Source: Cladopsammia gracilis (lineage: Eukaryota > Cnidaria > Anthozoa > Scleractinia > Dendrophylliidae). From it: a stretch of 64,000 nt of DNA. Within the stretch, counting starts at the first letter, position 1; the number at the start of each line of letters is the position of its first letter. Location: NCBI GenBank assembly GCA_022457155.1, contig JAJGOT010000219.1, positions 391,001 to 455,000 on the forward strand, read 5' to 3'. Below are positions 22,927 through 34,149 of this stretch, piece after piece. Both the position numbers and the translations under genes were made by a program. A model generated the notes under the pieces. It searched no databases, was not told where the DNA came from, and saw only the letters and a program-made list of their open reading frames with translations.

Positions 22927-22931
22927 TATTA

Positions 22932-25629
22932 TTTGAGTGCCAATACTACTCAAGTAAAAAACATTTGATAAACGTTTTTTCACCTTTTTTCCGGATCCAC
23001 GGTTGTGGCGTGCAGGAAAGACAGAAACATTTCCGGTGAAGATCACAAGAAAAGACAGAAAAGTCAGAAAAATATAGCACTGCGACAGCTTGAGACTCAG
23101 TTGAAGTAAAAAGTAGTGAAAATTGCTTTTCAGTGTTTATCTGGCTTTGACAGCTTTCGTAATAAAGTTTCTTTTTTATCATTGTGGAATGTCCGGTTTC
23201 CGGAAGATTAGAAAGAACGGGAGAGAGCGAATCTTAAAAATAAAATTAAAGTTGGAAAAATAAATATTTGCTCAATTCTTTCTTTGAGGAATAGAGGAAT
23301 TCTAAGGATATGCACTTTTTGTCCTGACTTCCTAACTGAATTTAAGTCTTAAAATAGCAATGAATATGCGTGAACGGACTCTGATCGATCAATGACAGAC
23401 ATTGTAGCGACCATAGGTCATGGATCAGTTCTTTTCTGCTTTAAAATCTCAGTAAAATTCTTAGATGTTTATATCTTATATATAAAGATCTACAAACGCG
23501 GATAAGCGTAAACATTTATCCGATGCGTTGTGGCACACATCAAAGATTTAAATTGGATGATCCCACAGGCAGACCAATCGTGATATCCAGTACACAGTAA
23601 TGAAATATACTAGGTAATAATACGATTTGTCACGGAATTGATAAGCGATAGAAAAATCGAAAGTATTACACACTAAAGTCTTCTCACCTTTACTTTATTG
23701 TCTCTTGATGTATCCTGACCGGTTTAAATGCATTTTTACAACTTTTGTCACTCGCCCCACTATCCACTATAAAAGAAGGGAAGGCTGGAGACCTCTGAGC
23801 GAACCCTCGCCACGCGAAAGCCAATAATTTCTAAACAATTTAACTCAAGCTCCCCGAATTGCCACCAGTGAGGCCGCAGGTTAAATGTCTACCCGTGCGA
23901 TTCGTGCTAGCTTCCAAATTCCCTTTCACGGGCTCTAAAAGGGCTCCGTTTTGGAGCGATTCTGGCCATCTTCGCTTCGCCATTGTCCGCGATCCAAACG
24001 GCTGTACCACGAAATTCTAAAGCTTAGCGACCGCGTCACAGAGATAAAATGACATTCACCCGAGGGGAGGGTCGTTACTTTTGCCCTCGCGCAAATTGAC
24101 ACCGTCGGGGGAGCCGGTGCGTGTAATTCGAACGGAAACCACACGCGTGACCTGTCACTTATTTGTCTTTATTTGATAAAGTGCAATTTTTCATCAAGAT
24201 CAAAAGTAAAGTCTCTTTTTAAAATAAAAATGCTCGAAGGAAAATTATTAAGCTTGTTAAAACCAATTTGCGCCAAAAAATCAAAAATCAAAGGTCACGG
24301 ATATGTATGTGTATACCGGGAGTCTAGGGTGTACTCTAACTGCACCTCCGATCCAAGAGAGAGGAAGATAGGGGCCTTGGGAACGAGGTTGGTAGACGTT
24401 TCAATAACAAATTGATCATTAAAACAGACCGTTGGCCGTCGGGTGTTGATATGAACGATATGGTCAATAATGTTTAATTTTTATTGGTAAATTGCACAAC
24501 CTTCTAAAGTCGCTGTCGTAATTTGTCGTATTTTTGAAGCGGAATCGAGCCGCTTCTCGCTGTTCAGAACGTCTCATGTCGGCAATTTTCGGGGCCAGGT
24601 CGCTTGTCGTTTTTACCAAGGCTTCTTTAAGCCGAGATGTTTTGAAAACAGCTTCAGCTATAAAAGGAAACGAAATCCTAATCACCAGCTCTATTCCTAC
24701 AAGAGTCACCATTCTGCCCGAAGGTACACAATTTTTTAGTTGACGGAAAAAGCGACAAGTCAAATATTTTCATTTGCCTTTTTTACAATAGTCTACCTTA
24801 GTGAAGTATTTAGATAAAACATTCCTTTTTTACTGAAGTCTTTTTACTGAACTTATTCACATGCACAAAGTTCTTGTTTTGTCTCATACATCCACATATA
24901 CACTGCACATATAAATTGGCTGTTTAAAAACATTGCTAGTAAATCAATTTTAATCCCAAATGAAAATCGTTGCAATATGTTTTAGTTTTGTTTAAATGTC
25001 AATAAATAAAGATAGTAAATATTTCTTAACCTTCGAACATCTTTCCCAAATTTCGATTGATAAGAAAATCGCCATTGTAATGCCATACAAGTCATTGCTA
25101 CTAAAATACTGTGACTGATACAAAACATAGAAAATTAACTAAGTAAAAGGGCTCTCTAAAGATAGATTGAATCTAAGTAGTTTTGCCACCCCCATCCCTC
25201 CTCATAATTTTCCCCCGTAGCAACCAAATTGGCCTCGGCTCATTCGCTTAATATTATCAAGTTGAAGTTTCCCCTCAGCTGTAAAATGAAGACTATTTTG
25301 AACAAATACGCTAAATTAACATGAAAATTATTTATATTCATACTCGTGATTATTTTGTTGCTCATGACTTTTATTGATTTGGTGGCTCCTAAAAGAGCCC
25401 TTAAGTCCTCTATGACTGCAATGTCTAACTCTACGATTAGACCTACAGGTATTTTCAATCTTTCAACTTCAATAAACCATTTAGCAGCTTTACACATATT
25501 ACCTATCACGTCTTTACAACATTTACCTATCAAAGGCACCCAACTTTTCCAATTCTTGTTGTTGTTGTTGTTGTTTATTAACCTTACATTCTCTCGCATT
25601 AACGAGATGGCTTTAAGAGCCCTTTGATT
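22932..25629. other. No supported gene
   Basis: The longest frames (24464-24763 minus, 25240-25599 minus) have no domain that I recognise and no clear splice borders. A TTG microsatellite occurs near 25556-25575. Confidence 0.45.
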
Positions 25630-25895
25630 ACTTCCGTCACCAGTATGTTGCGGTCCACATCCAACGAATCACGTGGTACTATGTTTCCTCCCTTGTCTCT
25701 TTTTCTTCTCGGCACTTCGTGCCTCGCTCGGAAAGCTTACGCTTTCCGGAAAGCGCCGATTACGCTTGGGGTCCCGCTGGGAGAAAAACTCGAAAACTAC
25801 AGATCGAATAACGCAAGACACAGCGCGCGTTTTAAGCTCAAAGATCGAACGCGTATTAGGTCAAATTTGGCTCCTCTGCTCCCTGTGAATATATT
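25630..25895 (+). repeat. Dispersed repeat R, copy 2
   Basis: Carries the same ordered blocks as the minus-strand copy at 19970-20395. It differs by an extra segment with GGAAAGC/GCTTTCC inverted motifs near 25728-25755. Confidence 0.65.
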
Positions 25896-26849
25896 ACAAA
25901 GTATCAACATCGGGATACTATTACCTTCCACGTGCGCAGTATTTCGGCGCGACACTTAACAAGAGAGAAAATATTTTCGACTTGACTCCGTTTAAAGCTC
26001 GTGCGAGCAAAGTTAGAATCTACGGCGACTTATCTATCAGGTGAGGTGAGATTTATCGAAAAATAGCCGGTAAGTAAAATTATTTATTGTGATTTCAGGC
26101 AGGATGCGAGCAAGTAATGAAACCATTCGATCGGCTTTCGCGGCAATGGTGAAAACCTCTGCAAGAAAGGTCAAACTGTAGCTACTCTAATTAATCTCGA
26201 TCTGTAGTGTGTTTAAAAAGCGGATGACATTTTCGTGAATAAATGATATTCAGGATTGTTGTCATTTTCAAGACATGCAGGCAAATACATTTTGTCGGAT
26301 TTTGGCGCGCGCATTGCGCCATTAAAATGTCAGATAACTCCATGCAACACCAGTCCATCAATCCTAACAATCCTTGGATAAATTAAGTCGCCTTTTATTG
26401 ATTTTATGTTGTCTTTCAGTTCAGTTAGGCATGTAGAAATGAATTATTTATCAGTCTTGACTCCTTGAGTGACCTATACAAGCCTTTACGGCTATATGCA
26501 ACAGGCACATACTGATTAGGCTTTCGAAAGCCGGAAATGTTTCTGTCAATTTAGTATCTGAATTCCCTTTCAAGGGAACAAAAATCGATCTAATAATTTA
26601 AGGGAAAACCTTTTTTGTTGAAACTTTAACAGCTAATCACTGCTTAATATGTTCCCCGTGCATAAGCATTTTGTTTTCTTTCGGCGTGTACATTGAAATT
26701 GTACTTGGTTTTTCCAAATTTTGTGATCAAGATAATGGTTTCTGCCGGCTGTTGTCTTCATGACTGAATTTCATGTCAGGCAATTATGAGATTGACGGTG
26801 CCATTAACTTCCTAAGCAGTTGTTATAACATATAACCCGGGGCAAAACT
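25896..26849. other. No gene seen
   Basis: No frame or repeat that I can interpret. Confidence 0.4.
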
Positions 26850-27430
26850 TTGCCTATTTTTAGATCTAACACAATCCTTAACTGTTACACTAGGACATTA
26901 GTTTGCCTGTTTAACCCTAGGCAGTCCTTAACAGATACACTGAGGCATTAGCTTGCCTGTGTTTATCCCTAGCAATCCTTAACAGATACACTGGGGCATT
27001 AGTTTGCCTGTGTTTAACCCAAGCAATTCTTAACAGATACACTGGGGCATTAGTTTGCCTGTGTTTAACCCAAGCAATCCTTAACAGATACACTGGGGCA
27101 TTAGCTTGCCGGTGTTTAACCTTAGCAATCCTTAACAGATACACTGGGGCATTAGTTTGCCTGTGTTTAACCTTAGGCAGTCCTTAACAGATACACTGGG
27201 GCATTAGTTTGCCTGTATTTAACTCTAGGAAGCCCTTAACAAATACACTGCGGCATTAGTTTGCCTGTTAACCCAGGCAATCCTTAACAGATACACTGGG
27301 GCATTAGCGAGCCCGTCTGTGTTTAACCCTAGGCAGTCCTTAACAGATCCACTACGGCATTAGTTTGCCTTTGTTTTTCCCTAGGCAGTCCATAACAAAT
27401 ACAAACTAAGGTGCATTAGTTTGCTTCAGT

Positions 27431-27983
27431 AGGAGTGGCGAATGGTCCCTTCAAAATCGTGGGTCTCGGAAAATTTTGGTCCGGTCTCGAAATCTCGGCA
27501 GGTTTGTTTTAAGTCTCAAAGTCTCGTTTGGCTGGTGCTTTTTCTGTCTCGGAGTCTCGGATTTTTTTCCTCAAGGTCTCGGAGTCTCGGATACTTTTGT
27601 CAAGCATTCTCATTTTTCCTCCTTGTTTGTTGTTTGATAGGTGAATCGGATATTTTTGGCACTGAGTCTCGGGCTCGGTTTTTTCCCGCATTGGGTCTCA
27701 GGCTCGGATTTATAATAGACAAATTCGGCTAACGCATTGTTGTACCCAATTCAAACCTTCTGGGAATAAGATTCTTTGTTCACAATATTTCCATATAATT
27801 TCCATGTCAATGCTTCATTGATATGGAAATATGACAAACAAAGGGTTCTAATCCCAAAGGGTTTGTATTGGGTACAACAATGCGTTAGCCGAATTTGTCT
27901 ATGTAGCTGCGGTCGCGGTCTCGGATTTTGAAACATGGGTCTCGGCGTCTCGGCGAGTCTCGGATTTACCATTCGCCACCCCT
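27431..27983. mobile_element. MITE inserted in the tandem array
   Basis: The inverted ends AGGAGTGGCGAATGGT and ACCATTCGCCACCCCT bound a segment rich in GTCTCGG motifs on the left and right flanks. It interrupts the 52-bp array. The bases next to the ends (TTCAGT and TTCGGT) may be a decayed target duplication. Confidence 0.65.
27715..27902. mobile_element. Second MITE nested in the first
   Basis: Inverted ends of about 60 bp begin ATAGACAAATTCGGCTAACG and contain TGTTGTACCCAAT. They face each other across about 60 bp. Inserted inside the 27431-27983 element. Confidence 0.75.
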
Positions 27984-28080
27984 TTCGGTGTTAGTTTAAC
28001 CTAAGCAACCCTGGACAGATACATTAGGATATTAGTTTGCCGGTATTTAATTTTACTAAGTCCTTTGCCTTTTACAGATA

Positions 28081-28818
28081 GATACAGTCACTACATATTG
28101 TGTGTTAAATAGCCCACGGGTAGTCATTTATTGCTATCAGGGACAATCGCGCGAGTGAAACATGCGAGCAACTGCGAAAATATTGCCTGCTGCGACGCGG
28201 CGATTTTCTTTTTAAAATATTTTGGTTCGAATTTGAGCGCAAAATGCGCCTCTAGTAAAGAAACTCGGTTTCAGTCAGAAAACTGAAATGAAATAAAGCC
28301 ACAACTTGATGGCTTCGTTTGCAATTGCATGTATTCGCACAGAAACGTTTTAATTTATAACGTTAACTGTCAGTGAGTGTTATCTTTTTCGTTTCCTTAA
28401 AGAGGTATGCTGTATTTGCAACTATAGGTTTTTGGTTCTTCCGTCTCTAATAGGGATTTACCGTTAAAAGAAATTTTGACTTGTAACTTGCAGGGGCACC
28501 CAACGAACAATCTTTGGTAAAATGTATTATTTTACACAAATAAATTAAAATAAATGATATAAAAGCATTTCCAGGTGTTCTTGTACGTTGCTGGGAAAAA
28601 TATATCTGTTCCTTTTTCCCAGCATAACACATAGGGAAATTCCCAGCCAGCTGGATAAAAAAATGTCTGTTTCCTAGCCAGCAATTAAAAAAAATGAATA
28701 GACGAAAAAAACAATAATAATAAGTTACCAAAAGGGACTTGGGAACTAATGAAACATTAATGGCAAACTATTTGAAGCTTTTTGTTTATTGTTTTGTACA
28801 TTTGCTGCCGTCTCGAAC
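28081..28818. other. No gene seen
   Basis: AT-rich; the open frame at 28447-28731 is low complexity and not supported. Confidence 0.45.
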
Positions 28819-29431
28819 TTACCATTGATTTCACTGTTACGCGACCCTTCGAATCAAAACTACTTTGAGCAATTTCAATTTACTCTGCCGTCAATCATAC
28901 CTAGTAGGAGGAGTTTGTATACTCCTGATTTGCATCGGGCATATTAAATTAGTGAGCTCCTCTGGCGTTGGACGTTTTATCGGCTTCAAAAGTTTGCATC
29001 GAAAAAAATTCGACGACTTGAGATGGGGAAAACCTCCTTCAACTTCCATGGAATATTTCATTTAGATGCTCGCAAAATCGACTCCGCTGGCGAGCCGAGA
29101 AGTTTGAGCTTTTCCTGTTGTTTAATACAGTTACGGTCGACCGGTCATGCATCAACGGTAATAATATGCAAATGTAAACTGACAGTATGTATGTGGAAGA
29201 CGAATGTAGTAACGACGGAAAATACCGGTATTTTCAAACTTCTCGGCTCGATGCAAACTTTTGAAGCCGATAAAACGTCCAACGCCAGAGGAGCTTACAA
29301 ATTTAATATGCCCGATGCAAATCAGGAGAATACAAACTCTTCTTACTAGGTATGATTGACGGCAGAGTAAATTGAAATCGCTCAAAGTAGTTTTGATTCG
29401 AAAGGTCGCGTAACAGTGAAATCAGTGGTAA
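28819..29431. mobile_element. Foldback element with 183-bp inverted ends
   Basis: Arms 28819-29001 and 29249-29431 are close reverse complements starting TTACCA and including ATTTCACTGTTACGCGACC. The centre (about 250 bp) has no supported gene. The mirrored open frames in the arms (28865-29065 plus, 29152-29385 minus) encode the same peptide and are not genes. Confidence 0.75.
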
Positions 29432-29768
29432 CCGGTTCGGGTATCTCTAAGTACTGCTTAAATTTGTTACTACGAAGCTGAACCCTTTTAAGCCCCAAAG
29501 TGTCCTCCGATTTTCTTCGATCCAGTCTCTTTTCGATCTGCTCAAGTTAGCCAGCACCGTTTGTTCTTGCGACTCCTTTCTCAAGTATGGTCACCATACT
29601 AAAAAAAAAACTAAAAAAAAAAAATATGTACAGAATATTTTGCCAGCCAGCAAGAATTCCACTGGGGAACAGATAAAGTGAGGAACAGATTCGTTGGGTG
29701 CTCCTGTACTTGCCTAGTAAATGCTTAATGAATGTTTTTTTATTGTATCGGGAGGTTTAGAATTCACG

Positions 29769-30533
29769 ACAATTCTTGGTTTTCACGTGACGTCATCAAA
29801 TTCGAAAATCATAAATTGTAATGCCTTCTGAATTTATATGTCCACCAGGTTGAAGATGACTAAAAAATAAATCTTTTCACAAGTATCCAACCCGGTAGCG
29901 TCTTTCGTTTTGAAAATACAGCATTTTGAATTTCTGACTTTTCACCGTACGTGACACCAACATGGCGTCCGTGACAAAGCTTTTTCCTATGAAACAAGGG
30001 CCTCTCCTCGTGATTTTTGGCACTTTGGGCAGTTAAAGTATTAGGAATGCAGTTTATGCGAATGAATAGTAGTTCACGAGAGAAAAGTAATCGCTTTCAG
30101 AGCGAAAGTGAAGTCCAGATGTTTTTATTGATTTCCGGCGGAGGGGCACCAAGATGGCGTTTCCATACAAAGCTCTGTAAATTTGAGTCGAGTGCTTCGG
30201 CGAATAATTCAACAACGGGATACTGCACAGATCTGAGACTTAGCGAAGTTTTTTATTTGTTACTTTTTTATAACATTGCAAATTATTGGCTTCTTTCACT
30301 AAATAGTTTCGATTCTAAAACATTATATCTTGGTGTCCCTAAGGGATGGCGTTTCCATACAAAGACAAAAGTTTATTAGCATTCCCATATACATACATGG
30401 TATTGCCTATATACTATATACTATATATATATATACTATATACTCTTTTATAACATTACAAATTATTGCCTTCCTTCGCTAATTCGTTTCGATTTTAAAA
30501 TTTTATGGCGTGACAGTGAAAACCAAGAATTGT
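29769..30533. mobile_element. DNA element with 18-bp inverted ends
   Basis: ACAATTCTTGGTTTTCAC at 29769-29786 and its exact reverse complement at 30516-30533, with weaker similarity extending inward. The interior repeats GATGGCGTTTCCATACAAAG twice and holds a TA/ACTATAT microsatellite (30410-30445). The 120-codon frame at 30017-30379 lies within it and has no recognisable domain. Confidence 0.6.
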
Positions 30534-31266
30534 GCAAATGTGGTTGTTAAAATTTCGTGTGTCATGAACAAGAAACTGGTAGAACTGCAAAGCTTTCAGT
30601 CCAAAAAACGGAGTAAATAAATGTTTGCGTGTTAAGAAAGACGCTTGAGAGAAGCCAAATAAAACTTATACGAAAATTTAAAGAAAGATTAGGAAAAAAT
30701 TGTCATCTTTCACAACACTGATGACGATCGAAAGTTAGCCGCATAATTATAAGCGTGTCCGGGTTAAGCCGACTTTTAACACCTTTCTCTGTCTTAATTT
30801 TTTGGTCTGCGTGGTTCTTGTTACAACTCCTACTGAGATTTAGGTAAACGAATTTTACCTAAGCAGCGGGGATCCCAAATTCTGAACTGGTATAAGCTCA
30901 GGGTACGCACGAATCAGACATCTGCGTGATCATGAACAACATGGAACAGCCAAATCAGGGTAACAGAAAGTAAATTACATTTATTATACATATCCGGAGA
31001 AACAACCAATCTTTTTGCAATTTCAAGATCTGCTAAGTTACTTATAATTATAGAAACCATATTAAACAAAGTAAAGTGCAGATTTTACTGTTTACTTCGA
31101 TGCAAGATTCAATTTTATTCAAAGCATCATCGCGCATACTAAGCAGATATCAAAATATTTTAAGTTCGGTAAAATTCCACTATGAAATTCGCGTTTAGAC
31201 TGTCGAAATTCCTGCAAAACAAACAAACTTAGCATATGGCCACATAGCAGATAACACTGGACTCAC
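30534..31266. other. Start of first intron, no gene seen
   Basis: Nothing recognisable apart from the splice donor at 31266. Confidence 0.4.
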
Positions 31267-31336
31267 CTGACGCCAAACGAAGAAGAAGTGCGAGTAGTAA
31301 CAGCCGGAAATACAGGTAAAAATCACATGACGCCAT
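31267..31336 (-). CDS. First coding exon: signal peptide of the F5/8C-FTP protein
   Basis: ATG at 31334-31336 opens 23 codons plus one base, ending at a good donor (TCAG then GTGAGT). The peptide starts MASCDFYLYFR and continues into a leucine-rich core (LLLLALLLRLA), a textbook signal peptide. The one leftover G joins the phase-1 acceptor at 15540 to make a glycine codon just before DCIDLDLG. With the other exons the total coding length is 1,437 nt (478 codons plus stop). A TATTTATAAG stretch lies about 150 bp upstream. The 15.7-kb intron this implies is long, and the link rests on phase and logic, not on a transcript. Confidence 0.55.
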
Positions 31337-31609
31337 GTTAGCCTGTTTTAATTATGGCCACAGAAGGCCGTCTCGTCTGTAAATGCACGTTTCGGTTGAC
31401 CAGCCTTTTTAACATTTGTTTTCTTCGTCATCATATTCATGACAGCGTAAAGCATAAGACCACAAAGACAAGTTTTGTTTTCGTACTTATAAATACATAT
31501 TTTCGGTGGCATCAAGATTTCAAATAATAGGGTGCGATTGTAGCCTTATTTAAGCATTCTTGCTTAACAGCTGAGGCAAATACACAACATATTTGGAAGC
31601 TTATAGTCC

Positions 31610-31985
31610 AGTGCGGTGTGTAATCCCGTAGGATTTTCTTGCCGAAATTGATTTTTTTGCTGTTTTGCACTAATTTTGGGTCGAATAATAAGAATCCGAT
31701 GGGGGCCAATTTTTTCGACCACGCCTCCCCCTGTTTCCCGCTGCTAAATGACTTAATTTATGCTAATTTATGTAAATAAGATGCAAAAAAACAAATTTTA
31801 CGAATATCCTTACTCCGATTTAAGATACTAGGACTAAACTTTATTAGAAGCTTACTCTTGATGAAATAAGTCCTGTGACCTAAATTGGTAACACTGGCAG
31901 CCTGCGATAACGTCAGGATTAACTACCTGCTATTTTGTTGGCGGCCATCTTGGATCCGCCATCGTGGATTTTCGAACTCTCATTT
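31610..31985 (-). repeat. Left terminal inverted repeat
   Basis: Inner edge at GAGAGTTCGAAAATCC (minus strand), outer edge at AGTGCGGT. Contains ATAGCAGGTAGTTAATCCTG and TTTAGCAGCGGGAAAC blocks identical to the right arm. The minus-strand frame starting MAPIGFLLFDPK is mirrored in the other arm and is not a gene by itself. Confidence 0.85.
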
Positions 31986-32210
31986 ATAAAAGCCAAAAAT
32001 TGTTGGGTTTTTTTTTACTAAAACGTTAACTTACGAATTATTTTAAATAAAAGAGTTGCCTACTTAGATGGAAAACTTTCTTTAGTTCCCTTCTTTTGTT
32101 AAACGCGAAAAAAATATGGACTTTTGTTAGAGAATACTAAAGTAATACATGTAATACTATTAAGTACCGTTCCGTTTGAAGTGTTTGTGCATAGAATAGG
32201 ATTCAAGTTC

Positions 32211-34133
32211 TCATGCGCTCAGTGCATCATCATCCTCATCCTCATCTTCAACTTGAGTGTCTTCTTTCAATGGATTCGTACAGTTTTTACCGAAGCATTT
32301 GCAAAGAGGAGTGCATGGAAGACCGTTTTTGAAGCAGCTGCAGCGTCCCTTGCAGTCTGACTTGCATCCGCATTTCGTAAGCTCGATTACAGCTTGGGGC
32401 GCAGAGAGAGACAGGCACGTCACGGGAATGTATGCTCCTTGGTCTTCATTCCAGCCATTCTCTTTAATTGGAGGCAGATCTGGGCAACTGACTGTATATT
32501 AAGATTTGTCGCGCATGGCCATGAAGTTTGCACGCGTGATGTGTGGGAGTAAGGCAGATCGCGTTGGAGGCAGCATCTCACCTTCCAAGTTCCTGGATCT
32601 GAAGAGCCCCCATCGAAGTTCAGGAAGGTTGGTTGGTCCAGCCTTGCAGTATACTTGACAAACAAATTTCTCAAGCTCCTTAACTTCAGTTGGCAGTTCG
32701 CCGTTGGCTAATTGGTTTTGGATAGGACGGTCACCAAGTTCTCTGAAGCAGTTGATAACGGGATGCTCGTCATCGAGGGCCATGTATGCTTTCACCCAGG
32801 TCTTCTTGGTGATGCCAACAAACTTCCCTCCCCAGTCGGCTCCGGTGAAGTGATGCAGTCCAATCAGACCTTGACACTTGTGTACTCCAATCGCTTGGAC
32901 TCTCTGAATAACATCAATCTCTCTGTACTTTGGGCCCTTTCCTGTCAAGAACTTCAGGCCATTCAGGTTGCCATGACGTCCCCTGGAAACTAAGTCAAGC
33001 AGCAGGACAAGTACGTCAGTGTCCGGCGAGGAAACACAAATCTCTTGCAACACATGCTCATCCAGTGAACGCAACACCTGGTTAGGGGATCAGCGTATCC
33101 GCTTCTTCGTGGGTGTGTTCTTCTTCACAGTCGAGACATTTGATTTTGTTTTCGTAAACAACGACAAGCTTGACGGTTGTGCTACAGAAGAAGCGTGCTA
33201 ACAAACCGTTGGCGAACAAAGTGACCAGCTGGCTTTTGGACTTGGATGATGAGAGAAGGTCTTTGATGGACATGGTGAGCCTCATTTCTGGATGTACCTG
33301 AAACTCGACAGATGTTGTGGATCTTTTCTGGCGCGTCTTGTTCTTCAAGGAGTTTTCTAAGTAGCGATCAAACACAACTCGGCCTTCATCAAAACCCGAC
33401 AGCATTCGCTCGATACGCTTGATAAATGCGTCTAGGAGATCAGACATTTTCAGGACAGCACTTGTCTTTTTTAGACCTGTATACAAATCATAAATATAAA
33501 ATTTTATTTATACAGAATATAATTTTTATCATTATCATTATCATTTTTATTATCATTATTATTGTAGTTACCTTGAACGACGGCCATAGCATCAATGACA
33601 AGTATTCGATGTAGATTTCCGGTCGCTGGTGGTGTTTCTTGTGTTGGCTGCGGCTTTGCCTCCTCTATCAATTTCATCAGGCTGGCTTTGTCAGTTGGAA
33701 TGTAAAGCGATCCATCGACAGTGCATAAGGAACGCGGCACCACTGCCATCTCGTAATCACCGATGGTTTCCTCGAGTCTTGGCACAAGCTCTGGCCTACT
33801 TTCTTGGATGATGAGAAACCTTCCGAGTAGCTCACGCTCTTCTCGCAGTTTGATGACTTTGTCCCCTACACGAACTTTAGTTTTCTCCATCCAGTTTGAG
33901 AAGGTCTTCAGTTTCAGCTTTTTCATGGCGTCCCATAAGGAGTGCTTAGCAGATAGCAACAGTCTATTTTCGACGAATTCTTCAAACCGCTTTTGGCCTT
34001 TCCCTGCATAGCACAGAATGTCATCCTTTGTTTTTTCTGGCACAATAGCTGACGACACCACACTCTTCAAGGGAGACTCAACTGTGAATGGGTTGCCTTC
34101 GCAGTGCAGCTCTATCGACTGGCGGAGTTTCAT
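32211..34133 (-). pseudogene. FEN/XPG-like nuclease with C-terminal CXC motif, degenerate
   Basis: The upstream part (MKLRQSIELHC, then DDILCYAGKGQKRFEEF, MKKLKLKTF) leads to LVIDAMAVVQ, the likely first acidic motif of a FEN/PIN-type nuclease. A 95-bp intron (33477-33571) follows. Then come FDRYLENSLKNKTRQKR, HEEADTLIP and SPDTDVLVLLL, which resemble the EEAD and DTD metal-binding clusters, then GADWGGKF, LPPTRSALLPH, and a Cys-rich tail with CGCKSDCKGRCSC and CTPLCKCF typical of tesmin/TSO1-like CXC motifs. The tail ends acidic (DEDEDDDALSA). I know this architecture from multicopy unnamed proteins in invertebrate genomes. Two lesions exist: one extra C in a CCCC run near 33087, and an in-frame TAA at 32499-32501. 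Probably dead. Confidence 0.65.
33477..33571 (-). other. Predicted 95-bp intron in the nuclease-like gene
   Basis: Donor CAAG/GTAACTAC and acceptor TTTGTATACAG/GTC join the frame so that VQ is followed by GLKKTSAV. The intron is rich in ATT/ATTATC simple repeats. Confidence 0.7.
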
Positions 34134-34149
34134 GGCGTTTACGCGTGTT

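Larger units (their letters stand above)
26850..28080. repeat. Tandem array of a ~52-bp unit, split by an insertion
   Basis: About eleven copies of a unit containing CACTGGGGCATTAGTTTGCC and CTTAACAGATA run from 26850 to 27430. One or two degraded copies resume at 27984-28080. The 75-codon minus-strand frame inside it simply reflects the repeat period. Confidence 0.8.

Noticed and set aside
24464..24763. 99-codon minus-strand frame
   Set aside because: Composition is plausible, but there are no splice borders, no domain and no neighbouring gene to support it.
26850..27430. CRISPR-like array
   Set aside because: The units are contiguous tandem repeats without distinct spacers, in an animal genome.
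28865..29385. Mirrored frames with NLLCRQSYLV
   Set aside because: They come from the arms of the foldback element, not from a gene.
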